A stretch of 47,707 nt of DNA from positions 1 to 47,707 of the forward strand of contig JAISGQ010000014.1 in the NCBI GenBank assembly GCA_031262985.1. The letters are read 5' to 3'. The notes beneath the pieces were generated by a model, which was not told where the DNA came from, did no database searches, and worked only from the letters and a program-made list of their open reading frames with translations. The number at the start of each line of letters is the position of its first letter. Within the stretch, counting starts at the first letter, position 1. Positions 1-7,453 of this stretch are shown one piece after another. Both the position numbers and the translations under genes were made by a program. The stretch is from Oscillospiraceae bacterium. Its GTDB lineage: Bacteria; Bacillota; Clostridia; Oscillospirales; Acutalibacteraceae.

Positions 1-741
1 AATATCATCATCGACAAAACACCTGAACAATTGAAATTCAAGGAATGTATGTGGAGTCGTGCCAACATTCGCGAACTCATATTGTATAAATACAAGATTG
101 ATATGCCGCTTTCAACACTTGGCTATTACTTGGAGCGTTGGGGATTTTCTGTACAACGTCCTGTGCAACGCGCATACAAACAGGACGAGGAACAGGTCAA
201 AAACCGGGTGGAAACCGAGTTTCCCGGCATTTCTGAGCGTGCTGAAGCGGAGAATGCGGAAATTTTCTTTGGCGATGAAACGGGCTTGCAAAACCACACA
301 TCTTATTTGCGTGGCTACGCCCCTATCGGGAAAACACCGATGGTTCGTACTGAGGCAAAGCATATTAAAATCAATATGCTGTCGGCGATTTCCAATCGCG
401 GCAAGCTTCGTTTTGTGCTGTATCGAGATGCCATGAACGCCGACAAACTCATTGACTTTATGCGGCGTTTGGTACATGACAGCATGAAAAAAGTATTTTT
501 GGTGCTGGACAATTTGCGCGTACATCACGCCAAAAAGGTGACGGCGTGGCTTGCTGCACACAAGGAGAAAATCGAGGTTTTCTACCTCCCTCCCTATGCA
601 CCTGAGTACAATCCTGATGAACTTTTGAATGGTGATTTGAAAAGGGGAATCAGCAAGCGACCCAGTCCACGTTCGGATGCGGAATTAGAGCATAATGTCA
701 GGTCGCATTTGAAAAAGTGCAACTCCGCCCCGACAAAGTGA
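1..741 (+). CDS. IS630-family transposase, truncated at window edge and frameshifted at its end
   Basis: DDE transposase that cuts and joins DNA at TA targets (family knowledge). The frame is already open at base 1, so the N-terminal helix-turn-helix region begins outside the window; a TTG at 31 is only an internal codon. The acidic triad is visible as GDET (base ~274), LVLDN and YNPDE. The frame ends at 741 in NSAPTK, which is not a normal IS630 end. Reading the -1 frame after the run of five A at about 709-714 gives VQLRPDKVKGFF and then AKHTAYAA with a stop at 778-780, a typical IS630 C-terminus. One A is therefore missing relative to a parent with six, or the run is a slippage site. Either the copy is decaying or it uses frameshifting. 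Identification as IS630 is firm; activity is unknown. Confidence 0.88.
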   Translation, partial: NIIIDKTPEQLKFKECMWSRANIRELILYKYKIDMPLSTLGYYLERWGFSVQRPVQRAYKQDEEQVKNRVETEFPGISERAEAENAEIFFGDETGLQNHTSYLRGYAPIGKTPMVRTEAKHIKINMLSAISNRGKLRFVLYRDAMNADKLIDFMRRLVHDSMKKVFLVLDNLRVHHAKKVTAWLAAHKEKIEVFYLPPYAPEYNPDELLNGDLKRGISKRPSPRSDAELEHNVRSHLKKCNSAPTK

Positions 742-867
742 AGGGTTTCTTTGGCGCAAAGCATACTGCATATGCCGCTTAGTCGCGGCAAGGTTTAATC
801 GGGGGAACAATAAAATCTATCCATATTAAGGTTACGTTAGTGGTTTAACCCAATGAAGAATGATGAA

Positions 868-1689
868 TTAATATTTGAGTCCCAAGCCCTTCACGGGGTC
901 TACAAACTCGCCGTTCTTTAGATACTCAAGGTGGAGGTGAACATCATCCGCAATCTCGCAGGGGATAGTTCCCACCTCTCCGAGCTGCTGTCCCGCTTCC
1001 ACAATCTCACCCTTAGTGACGGAAACATCCTTCTTCAGCCCGCAGTAGTAGATAAGCGACTCATCGTTTTTCTTCACAATAACCACCGTGTTGTACTTGT
1101 CGTCACTGACAACAGAGAACACTACGCCGTCAGTGATGGAGACTACATTCGCATCGCTGTTGCAGGAGATGTCTACTCCCTGATGTATTCTCCAGTCGCT
1201 GAGAGTTTCTGAAAACACCAGCTTGCCGCCTGAAAACTCCTTCATTATCGCTCCCTTGACGGGATTGTGCGTCTTGCCCTCAGACTTGCTTTGTTTCTTA
1301 GTGGCAGTAGGTTCGGCTTCCTCCTGCTCCTCGTCGCTCAGTTCGGCGTTGTTCGCGATTGCCTGCTGGGTAGTCGTCGTCGCGGCGGCAGTTTCCTCCG
1401 TTCCCGCCTCGGTGGTGGAGTCCTGATTAGCCGGTGCGTTGACTGCGAGCGCGTCGCCCTCCTCATCAGGGTAGTAGCCGTCGGTATCCTCGCCGAGAAG
1501 AGCAATGGCTTCCTCCTCCGAGAGAGAGGTCACGTTGACCGTGTCGTCTGTGGCGTCGAGCCTGCTATTGCTCAGGGAGGTAGACCACGCAACCAGTCCT
1601 ACTGCCGCGATACACATCAGCACTGCCACATAGTAGCCCGTATTTCCCGAAGACTTTTTCTTGTAGCGTCTGTTATTGTTCATAATCAT
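868..1689 (-). CDS. membrane-anchored M23/LytM metallopeptidase, SpoIIQ-like
   Basis: 273 residues. There is a short basic N-terminus, one membrane segment at about residues 18-37, a long acidic Ala/Thr/Glu-rich linker to about 145, then an M23 (LytM) domain. The zinc motif is intact as HQGVD (H-x-G-x-D) and HLHLE (H-x-H), so endopeptidase activity on peptidoglycan is plausible. The arrangement and the DWRIHQGVD context resemble SpoIIQ, the forespore protein that pairs with SpoIIIAH across the septum; that role is inferred. Two ATG codons are possible (1689 and 1683) and neither has a strong Shine-Dalgarno site. It is divergent from the UspA-like gene, with a 281-bp spacer. It could also be a general envelope hydrolase. 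Confidence 0.85.
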   Translation of the reverse strand: MIMNNNRRYKKKSSGNTGYYVAVLMCIAAVGLVAWSTSLSNSRLDATDDTVNVTSLSEEEAIALLGEDTDGYYPDEEGDALAVNAPANQDSTTEAGTEETAAATTTTQQAIANNAELSDEEQEEAEPTATKKQSKSEGKTHNPVKGAIMKEFSGGKLVFSETLSDWRIHQGVDISCNSDANVVSITDGVVFSVVSDDKYNTVVIVKKNDESLIYYCGLKKDVSVTKGEIVEAGQQLGEVGTIPCEIADDVHLHLEYLKNGEFVDPVKGLGLKY

Positions 1690-1891
1690 ATTAATTCTTG
1701 ATTTTTTCTGTTACAGCGTCTCAGACCAATCACAGATAAAATCGTCCTCCTCTTTTTAATAATGTACTCTGCGGAGACTTGAGCGGCGTTACCCCAACCG
1801 CTTTCAAGGATATTTTTGCCAAGAAAGAAAGAAATATACATATAGAATAAAAATTTGTGTTTTTTCTTCTGTTACAAAAAGTTCACACTAT

Positions 1892-1918
1892 AGCGTATAA
1901 AAATTATTTTATACCGCT
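1892..1918. promoter_or_regulatory. inverted repeat (operator-like) in the divergent spacer
   Basis: AGCG-TATAAAA, a 4-base centre ATTA, then TTTTATA-CCGCT form a near-perfect dyad with one unpaired C. It lies just upstream of the -10-like box at 1930-1935 and between two divergent genes, as an operator would. No known regulator is recognised. Confidence 0.4.
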
Positions 1919-1929
1919 CATATCTGTAG

Positions 1930-1966
1930 TATAATATGAGTGCGGAAAATCCTTAAATGGGGGTGA
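1930..1966 (+). promoter_or_regulatory. -10 box and ribosome binding site of the UspA-like gene
   Basis: A perfect TATAAT is at 1930-1935; no good -35 hexamer is seen 16-18 bases upstream. GGGGGTGA at 1959-1966 sits four bases before the TTG at 1971. An ATG at 1967 is out of frame, so the Shine-Dalgarno site supports TTG. Confidence 0.5.
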
Positions 1967-1970
1967 ATGT

Positions 1971-2411
1971 TTGGGCAGGAGTAAAATTTTTATCGCTTGC
2001 GTCACCTGTCAGCAGTCGTGCGGCAGAATCATACGAGCGGCGAAGGCAATCGCCGAAAATTGCGGTGCGAAGCTCGAGGTGCTCAGTGTTTTGAGTGAAA
2101 CAGGGCTTGTCAACTCCGAATACGATGAGAATTTAGCGGTCTTTGATTATCTCCACGGCGTATGCGGCGAGGTAGGCGCAGATATGACCATCCTCTACAG
2201 CGAGTCGCCCTCCGGCGCGGTTTTGAAGTACATCAAGAAAAAAAGCGCGAGGCACTCCCTCGAAGGCATTATCGCGGGAGAGCCTGAAATAAAGGAAACG
2301 GGATTTATTGAGGAGCTGTCGGAAAAATTCCCTCAGTCTAAAATAATTGTCATACCGAAAAGCTACGACAGCGGCGGGCTTATGCCTGTTTCGTCTGTTA
2401 TGCAGCCATAG
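1971..2411 (+). CDS. UspA/HUP-fold universal-stress-like protein
   Basis: 146 residues, TTG start chosen by the strong upstream GGGGGTGA. The N-terminus (KIFIACVTCQQSCGRII) and the alternating hydrophobic strands and helices match the HUP-fold domain of universal stress proteins, in particular the version next to KdpD sensor domains. The usual C-terminal GxxG nucleotide loop is not obvious, so ATP binding is uncertain. It is soluble with no membrane segment. It stands alone: divergent from the M23 gene and followed by a terminator. Function is not known; a stress or potassium-related role is only inferred from fold. Confidence 0.65.
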   Translation: MGRSKIFIACVTCQQSCGRIIRAAKAIAENCGAKLEVLSVLSETGLVNSEYDENLAVFDYLHGVCGEVGADMTILYSESPSGAVLKYIKKKSARHSLEGIIAGEPEIKETGFIEELSEKFPQSKIIVIPKSYDSGGLMPVSSVMQP

Positions 2412-2437
2412 GATACTATAGTTATATACGGCAGTTC

Positions 2438-2480
2438 ATGCGGCATTATTCGTTATTCGTATAGTGCCGCATATGTTTTT
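2438..2480 (+). terminator. rho-independent terminator
   Basis: ATGCGGCA (2438-2445) pairs with TGCCGCAT (2465-2472), followed by ATGTTTTT. It ends the UspA-like transcript. Confidence 0.75.
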
Positions 2481-2511
2481 GGGTAATATTCACCGCTATA
2501 TTATCCATTTT

Positions 2512-2542
2512 TTGTAATTTTGCTTGAAATATGCGGTATAAT
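2512..2542 (+). promoter_or_regulatory. promoter of the glycolytic cluster
   Basis: Perfect -10 TATAAT at 2537-2542 with TTGTAA at 2512-2517 (19-base spacer, slightly long). A leader of about 120 bases follows before pgk. Confidence 0.5.
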
Positions 2543-2667
2543 GTGATAGAATAACCAACAGTGTGCAGTGTACGGGTGAATACTATGCAAACCGAACCAC
2601 TGCCAATAAGAAAAAATGCGCAGTTTGTATTTTCGTGTGCGTTTTCAAAGAGAAAGGAAGATTCTAA

Positions 2668-3864
2668 GTGGATTATCTCAATAAGAAAAGTGTGGAAGAC
2701 ATTGATGTTAGCGGAAAACGAGTTCTCGTTCGCTGCGACTTCAATGTGCCGTTTGACGCGGAGGGCAACATCACCGACACAAAGAGAATTGACGAGGCAC
2801 TTAAAACCATCAAATATTTGCTCGATAACGGAGCAAAGGTTATCCTCTGCTCACACCTCGGCAGACCTAAGGGCGAGTTTAACATGAAGTACTCACTCGC
2901 GCCTGTCGCGGAGTACCTCTCGAAGGTTCTCGGCTTTGAGGTCAAGATTGCCGAAGACGTAGTGGGCGAGAGTGCGAAGGCACTTGCCTCCTCAGTAGAA
3001 GCCGGCAAGGCAGTTATGATTGAAAATGTTCGTTTCTGCAAGGAGGAGGAGAAAAACGACCCCGAGTTCTCAAAGCAGCTCGCCTCCCTCGCGGAAGTAT
3101 ATGTAAACGACGCGTTCGGCACAGCTCACAGAGCGCACGCCTCCACGGCGGGTGTCGCGGATTACCTCCCCGCTGTGTGCGGCTACCTTATCCAGAAGGA
3201 AATTAAGGTAATGGGCACTGCTCTTGCAGACCCGAAGAGACCGTTTGTCGCCATTCTCGGCGGCGCGAAGGTTTCGGACAAAATCGGAGTTATCAAGAAC
3301 CTCCTCGAGAAGGTTGACACAATCATTATCGGCGGCGGCATGGCTTACACATTCATGAAGGCTCTGGGCTACTCCATCGGCTCATCAATCTGCGAGGACG
3401 ACAAGATTGAGCTTGCCAAGGACATGATGGCTGAGGCGCAGGCTAAGGGCGTAAACTTCGTAATCCCCACCGACAACCGCGTGGCTAACGCCTTCGCTCC
3501 CGACGCGGAGTCGAAGATTGTGGACAGCGATAAGATTCCGAGCGGCTGGCAGGGACTGGACATAGGTCCTGTTACCGAGGGCAAATTTACAGAGGCAATC
3601 AAAGGCGCGGGTACAGTAGTATGGAACGGTCCTATGGGCGTTTCCGAGTGGGAGGCGTTCGCGAGCGGCACTATCGCTGTTGCGAAGGCTGTCGCGGAGA
3701 GCGGCGCAATCTCAATTATCGGCGGCGGCGATTCAGCGGCGGCTGTAGAGAAGCTGGGCTACGCTGACAAGATGACCCACATCTCCACAGGCGGCGGCGC
3801 GTCACTCGAATTCTTGGAGGGGCTTGTTCTTCCCGGAATTGCCTGCCTCAACGACAAAGACTGA
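2668..3864 (+). CDS. pgk: phosphoglycerate kinase
   Basis: 398 residues, full length. It converts 1,3-bisphosphoglycerate and ADP to 3-phosphoglycerate and ATP in cytosolic glycolysis. Substrate-side motifs RCDFNVP (22-28) and HLGRPKG (63-69) and nucleotide-side motifs GGAKVSDK (198-205), WNGPMG (319-324), GGGDSAAAV (352-360) and STGGGAS are all present. GTG start at 2668, with AAAGGAAG (2653-2660) seven bases upstream. It is first in a pgk-tpiA-gpmI cluster. No gapA is next to it, unlike many Firmicutes. Confidence 0.99.
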   Translation: MDYLNKKSVEDIDVSGKRVLVRCDFNVPFDAEGNITDTKRIDEALKTIKYLLDNGAKVILCSHLGRPKGEFNMKYSLAPVAEYLSKVLGFEVKIAEDVVGESAKALASSVEAGKAVMIENVRFCKEEEKNDPEFSKQLASLAEVYVNDAFGTAHRAHASTAGVADYLPAVCGYLIQKEIKVMGTALADPKRPFVAILGGAKVSDKIGVIKNLLEKVDTIIIGGGMAYTFMKALGYSIGSSICEDDKIELAKDMMAEAQAKGVNFVIPTDNRVANAFAPDAESKIVDSDKIPSGWQGLDIGPVTEGKFTEAIKGAGTVVWNGPMGVSEWEAFASGTIAVAKAVAESGAISIIGGGDSAAAVEKLGYADKMTHISTGGGASLEFLEGLVLPGIACLNDKD

Positions 3865-3873
3865 TTATTTTAG

Positions 3874-3913
3874 AAAAGAGACCGCTTCAGTTTTTGTGGA
3901 GCAGTCTCTTTTT
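3874..3913 (+). terminator. terminator/attenuator between pgk and tpiA
   Basis: AAAAGAGACCGCT at 3874-3886 pairs imperfectly with AGCAGTCTCTTTTT at 3900-3913 (core GAGAC/GTCTC plus the A/T tract). tpiA follows closely on the same strand, so it may be a partial terminator that tunes pgk against tpiA. Confidence 0.6.
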
Positions 3914-3971
3914 GGTATTATACGGAGTATCAACACTCCCTACTAACAAAATTAGATTGGAGAATATTATT

Positions 3972-4739
3972 ATGAATAAAGCACTGAGAAAAGCAGTAAT
4001 AGCGGGTAACTGGAAGATGAACAACACTCCGGCGCAGACCAAGGCTCTCATCGAGGAGCTTGCGCCGCTGGTAGCGGATGCCGACTGCGGAGTGGTAGTA
4101 TGCGTTCCGTTTATCGACCTCCACGCCGCACTTGAGGCGACAAAAGGCACAAACATCAAGGTAGGCGCGGAGAACTGCCACTGGGCGGCAAGCGGCGCGT
4201 TCACAGGCGAGGTTTCTGCTCCCATGCTCAAGGAGATAGGCGTAGAGTATGTGGTAATCGGACACAGCGAGCGCAGACAGTATTTCGGCGAGACGGACGA
4301 GACAGTCAAGGCTCGTACAAGAGCGGCTCTCGATAACGGACTGCTTCCCATCGTGTGCGTAGGAGAGGTTTTAGAGCAGCGCGAGGCGGGTATCACAGAG
4401 CAGGTCGTCACCTCCCAGACAACGAAGGCACTCGAGGGAGTGACTGCCGAGGAGCTTAAAAAGATTATCATCGCTTATGAGCCTGTTTGGGCTATAGGTA
4501 CGGGCAAGACAGCTACAGACGAGCAGGCGAACGAGGTTTGCGCCATTATCCGCTCACTCGTCGAAGAGCTCTACAGCAAGGCGGACGCGGACGCGCTTAC
4601 CATTCAGTACGGCGGCTCTATGAACGACGCGAACGCCGACGGACTGCTCGCTCAGAGTGATGTAGACGGAGGACTTATTGGCGGCGCGAGCCTTGTCGCC
4701 TCCAAATTCGCGGCTATAGTAAAAGCCGCAAGCAAGTAG
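3972..4739 (+). CDS. tpiA: triosephosphate isomerase
   Basis: 255 residues, family length. It interconverts dihydroxyacetone phosphate and glyceraldehyde 3-phosphate. Catalytic residues are visible: N13 and K15 in AGNWKMN, H98 in VIGHSERRQYF, E170 in AYEPVWAIGTGK, and the phosphate-binding YGGS (213-216). The open frame runs back to 3894, but the ATG at 3972 is chosen because GGAG at 3959-3962 precedes it and the protein then begins as TpiA does. Second gene of the glycolytic cluster. Confidence 0.98.
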   Translation: MNKALRKAVIAGNWKMNNTPAQTKALIEELAPLVADADCGVVVCVPFIDLHAALEATKGTNIKVGAENCHWAASGAFTGEVSAPMLKEIGVEYVVIGHSERRQYFGETDETVKARTRAALDNGLLPIVCVGEVLEQREAGITEQVVTSQTTKALEGVTAEELKKIIIAYEPVWAIGTGKTATDEQANEVCAIIRSLVEELYSKADADALTIQYGGSMNDANADGLLAQSDVDGGLIGGASLVASKFAAIVKAASK

Positions 4740-4803
4740 CAAGCAGTTTTCGAGTATGATTAATATTTTCAGAAAGAGAAAACATAAGGAGCGGTTTAAC
4801 ACG

Positions 4804-6333
4804 ATGAAAAAACCTTTGGTTTTATGTATAATGGACGGCTACGGAATTAAGGACGATTTCGGAAACGCCATAGCGGCGGCGGCAAAGCCTAACCTCAACA
4901 AGATTTTCGCGGAAAATCCCTTCACTACAATCGGCGCGAGCGGCATGGATGTAGGTCTGCCTGACGGACAGATGGGAAACAGCGAGGTAGGTCACACCAA
5001 TATGGGCGCGGGCAGAATCGTATATCAGGAGCTTACGAGAATCTCGAAAGCTATAAAAGACGGCGACTTCTTCAGCAATGAGGAGTTTAACAAGGCGATA
5101 GACAACTGCAAGGCGAACGGCACTGCGCTTCACCTCATGGGGCTTCTCAGCGACGGCGGAGTTCACAGCCACAACACGCATCTGTATGCCCTGCTGGAGC
5201 TTGCGAAAAAATCGGGACTTCGAGATGTGTATGTGCATTGCTTCCTCGACGGACGCGACGTGCCTCCCTCCTCCGGCGCGGATTTTGTGGCGGAGCTGGA
5301 GGCGAAAATCGCGGAGATAGGCTGCGGCAAGATTGCCACCGTGATGGGGCGTTACTACGTCATGGATAGGGACAACCGCTGGGATCGTGTCGGCAAGGCA
5401 TACTCCGCGATGGTTTACGGCGAGGGAGTGCAAAACTCCGATCCCGTAGCCGCAGTGAAGGCGTCCTACCAGTCGATTGACGAGGAGGGCAAGAACGTAA
5501 CGGACGAGTTTGTCCTGCCTGTAGTATGCTTGGACGACGCACAAATTAAGGCGAACGACTCGGTTATCTTCTTCAACTTCCGCCCCGACAGAGCGAGAGA
5601 AATCACAAGGAGCTTGGTTGACCCCGATTTTTCGGGCTTCGAGCGCAGAAACGGACTGTTCCCGCTCTACTTCGTCTGCATGACGCAGTACGACTCCTCC
5701 ATGCCGAATGTCAGCGTGGCGTTCAAGCCGCAGTCTCTCAAAAATACATTCGGTGAGTATATATCACAGCAGAATCTCACTCAGCTTAGAATCGCGGAGA
5801 CGGAAAAGTACGCACACGTGACCTTCTTCTTCAACGGAGGCGTTGAGAAGGAGTATGAAAACGAGGACAGAGCGTTAATTAAATCTCCCTCTGTGGCTAC
5901 ATACGACCTAAAGCCCTCTATGAGTGCGGTTGAGGTAGCGGATGAGACGGTAGGGAGGATTAAGTCGGGCAAGTACGACGTAATTATACTCAACTTCGCC
6001 AACTGCGACATGGTGGGACACACGGGCATTTTCGACGCGGCGAGGGAAGCTGTGGAGACGGTTGACGCCTGTGTCGGCAGAGTGGTGGAGAGTACGCTTG
6101 CTATGGGCGGCGCAGTTATTATTACTGCCGACCACGGAAACGCCGACCAGATGAAAGAGCCTGACGGCAAGCCGTTCACGGCGCATACTACAAACCCTGT
6201 TCCCTTCTGTGTTGTGGGTTATCCGTGCAAGCTCCGCGAGGGCGGCGTGCTTGCGGATATTGCTCCTACTATGCTCAAAATGCTGGAGCTTAGTCAGCCG
6301 GCGGAGATGAGCGGAAAGAGTATAATTGAGTGA
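4804..6333 (+). CDS. gpmI: 2,3-bisphosphoglycerate-independent phosphoglycerate mutase
   Basis: 509 residues, normal for the dimanganese, cofactor-independent mutase that interconverts 3- and 2-phosphoglycerate. The metal and catalytic motifs are intact: MDGYG, NSEVGHTNMGAGR with the catalytic serine, RDNRWDR, FNFRPDRARE and ADHGNADQM. The frame is open from 4756 (16 more codons), but AAGGAG at 4786-4791 and the family N-terminus MKKPLVLCIMDG favour ATG 4804. It is last in the cluster, followed by a strong terminator. Confidence 0.98.
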   Translation: MKKPLVLCIMDGYGIKDDFGNAIAAAAKPNLNKIFAENPFTTIGASGMDVGLPDGQMGNSEVGHTNMGAGRIVYQELTRISKAIKDGDFFSNEEFNKAIDNCKANGTALHLMGLLSDGGVHSHNTHLYALLELAKKSGLRDVYVHCFLDGRDVPPSSGADFVAELEAKIAEIGCGKIATVMGRYYVMDRDNRWDRVGKAYSAMVYGEGVQNSDPVAAVKASYQSIDEEGKNVTDEFVLPVVCLDDAQIKANDSVIFFNFRPDRAREITRSLVDPDFSGFERRNGLFPLYFVCMTQYDSSMPNVSVAFKPQSLKNTFGEYISQQNLTQLRIAETEKYAHVTFFFNGGVEKEYENEDRALIKSPSVATYDLKPSMSAVEVADETVGRIKSGKYDVIILNFANCDMVGHTGIFDAAREAVETVDACVGRVVESTLAMGGAVIITADHGNADQMKEPDGKPFTAHTTNPVPFCVVGYPCKLREGGVLADIAPTMLKMLELSQPAEMSGKSIIE

Positions 6334-6373
6334 TTCACGTCATCTGTAGGATGATATTTCGCTACTTCATAAT

Positions 6374-6414
6374 GGGACTACGGCAAAATGAAGCTTTGCC
6401 GCAGTCCCCTTTTA
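6374..6414 (+). terminator. strong rho-independent terminator after gpmI
   Basis: GGGACT-A-CGGCAAA (6374-6387) pairs with TTTGCCG-C-AGTCCC (6395-6408), then CTTTTA. It closes the glycolytic operon. Confidence 0.85.
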
Positions 6415-6446
6415 CTGTATTTCCCAAAAATGCAATTCTTTTTAAT

Positions 6447-6475
6447 TTGTATTTTCATCACGCCTGTGATACAAT
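6447..6475 (+). promoter_or_regulatory. promoter of the pyridoxamine-kinase-like gene
   Basis: TTGTAT (6447-6452), 17-base spacer, TACAAT (6470-6475), with an extended -10 TG at 6467-6468. Confidence 0.65.
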
Positions 6476-6516
6476 TACCCTATTATCGAATTTATACTGC
6501 TTGGAGATGAACTTGC

Positions 6517-7383
6517 TTGAAAAACGCCGCGCTGATAAACAGCATAGTAGGACTGGGGAAATGCTCCCTCACAATAAGTATTCCTGTTTTTTCGGTTGCG
6601 GGTATCACTCCGAGCATTATTCCCACAGCCGTTCTGTCCACTCACACGGGCGGCTTCGGCACTCCCTACAGAGCCGATACGGGCGACTGCGTAGAGGGCT
6701 TCTCCCGCCACTGGGAGGATATAGATATTGCCTTTGACGCGGTATCCACCGGATACCTCACCTCCCGCGAGCAGGCGGAGGCGGCGGTGAGATTTATCGA
6801 AAATCAGCGGAAACGCGCGGAGGCAGTCGGTAGGAGAATTACGGTGCTTGCCGACCCTACTATGGGCGACCACGGCAGGTACTACGCGGGTATGGCAGAG
6901 GGGATGGCTGATTCCTACAAGAAGGTATGCGCGGCGGCTGATATAGTAGTGCCGAACATGACCGAGGCGTGCATACTGCTGGGAATCCCCTACACCGAAG
7001 GACCGTACACGGAGGATTACCTCAGATATGTCGCGAAGGAGCTGTGTACTCTCGGGTGCAAAATCGCCGTTATTACGGGTATCGGCACGAAGCGCGGAGA
7101 ACTCGGCGCGGCTGTGTACGACTCCGAGAGCAATCGGTTCACACTCAGCCTGTCAGGTCAGTGCGAGAGGAATTATCACGGAACGGGCGACCTGTTCGCC
7201 TCCGTGCTGTTAGCCGCAGTAGTAAGCGGGTGTTCCGCTGTCAGGGCTACGGATATAGCGGTGCGGTTTATAAGGGACTGCATAGCGGGAACTATGGAGG
7301 ACGACACAGACGAACGTCTGGGAGTGAATTTTGAGGTACGGCTGCCACTGCTTATGGATATGCTGAGGCAATCGGACAAGTAG
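6517..7383 (+). CDS. pyridoxamine/pyridoxal kinase (ribokinase superfamily)
   Basis: 288 residues. It matches the PdxK/PdxY group that phosphorylates B6 vitamers: STHTGGFG near residue 40, DAVSTGYL, LADPTMGDHGRYY, VVPNMTEACILLG, VITGIG, and the catalytic anion-hole motif HGTGDLF near residue 227. TTG start at 6517, with GGAG at 6503-6506 ten bases upstream. A near-consensus promoter precedes it. The product would supply PLP to PLP enzymes such as the YnbB-like protein. Substrate choice within the family cannot be settled by eye. Confidence 0.9.
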   Translation: MKNAALINSIVGLGKCSLTISIPVFSVAGITPSIIPTAVLSTHTGGFGTPYRADTGDCVEGFSRHWEDIDIAFDAVSTGYLTSREQAEAAVRFIENQRKRAEAVGRRITVLADPTMGDHGRYYAGMAEGMADSYKKVCAAADIVVPNMTEACILLGIPYTEGPYTEDYLRYVAKELCTLGCKIAVITGIGTKRGELGAAVYDSESNRFTLSLSGQCERNYHGTGDLFASVLLAAVVSGCSAVRATDIAVRFIRDCIAGTMEDDTDERLGVNFEVRLPLLMDMLRQSDK

Positions 7384-7453
7384 GGCGGGGGACGTTGCGT
7401 TCGGCAAATAATTACAACTACAGCGATTGATTACAAAAGGGGAAAATTGAGTT

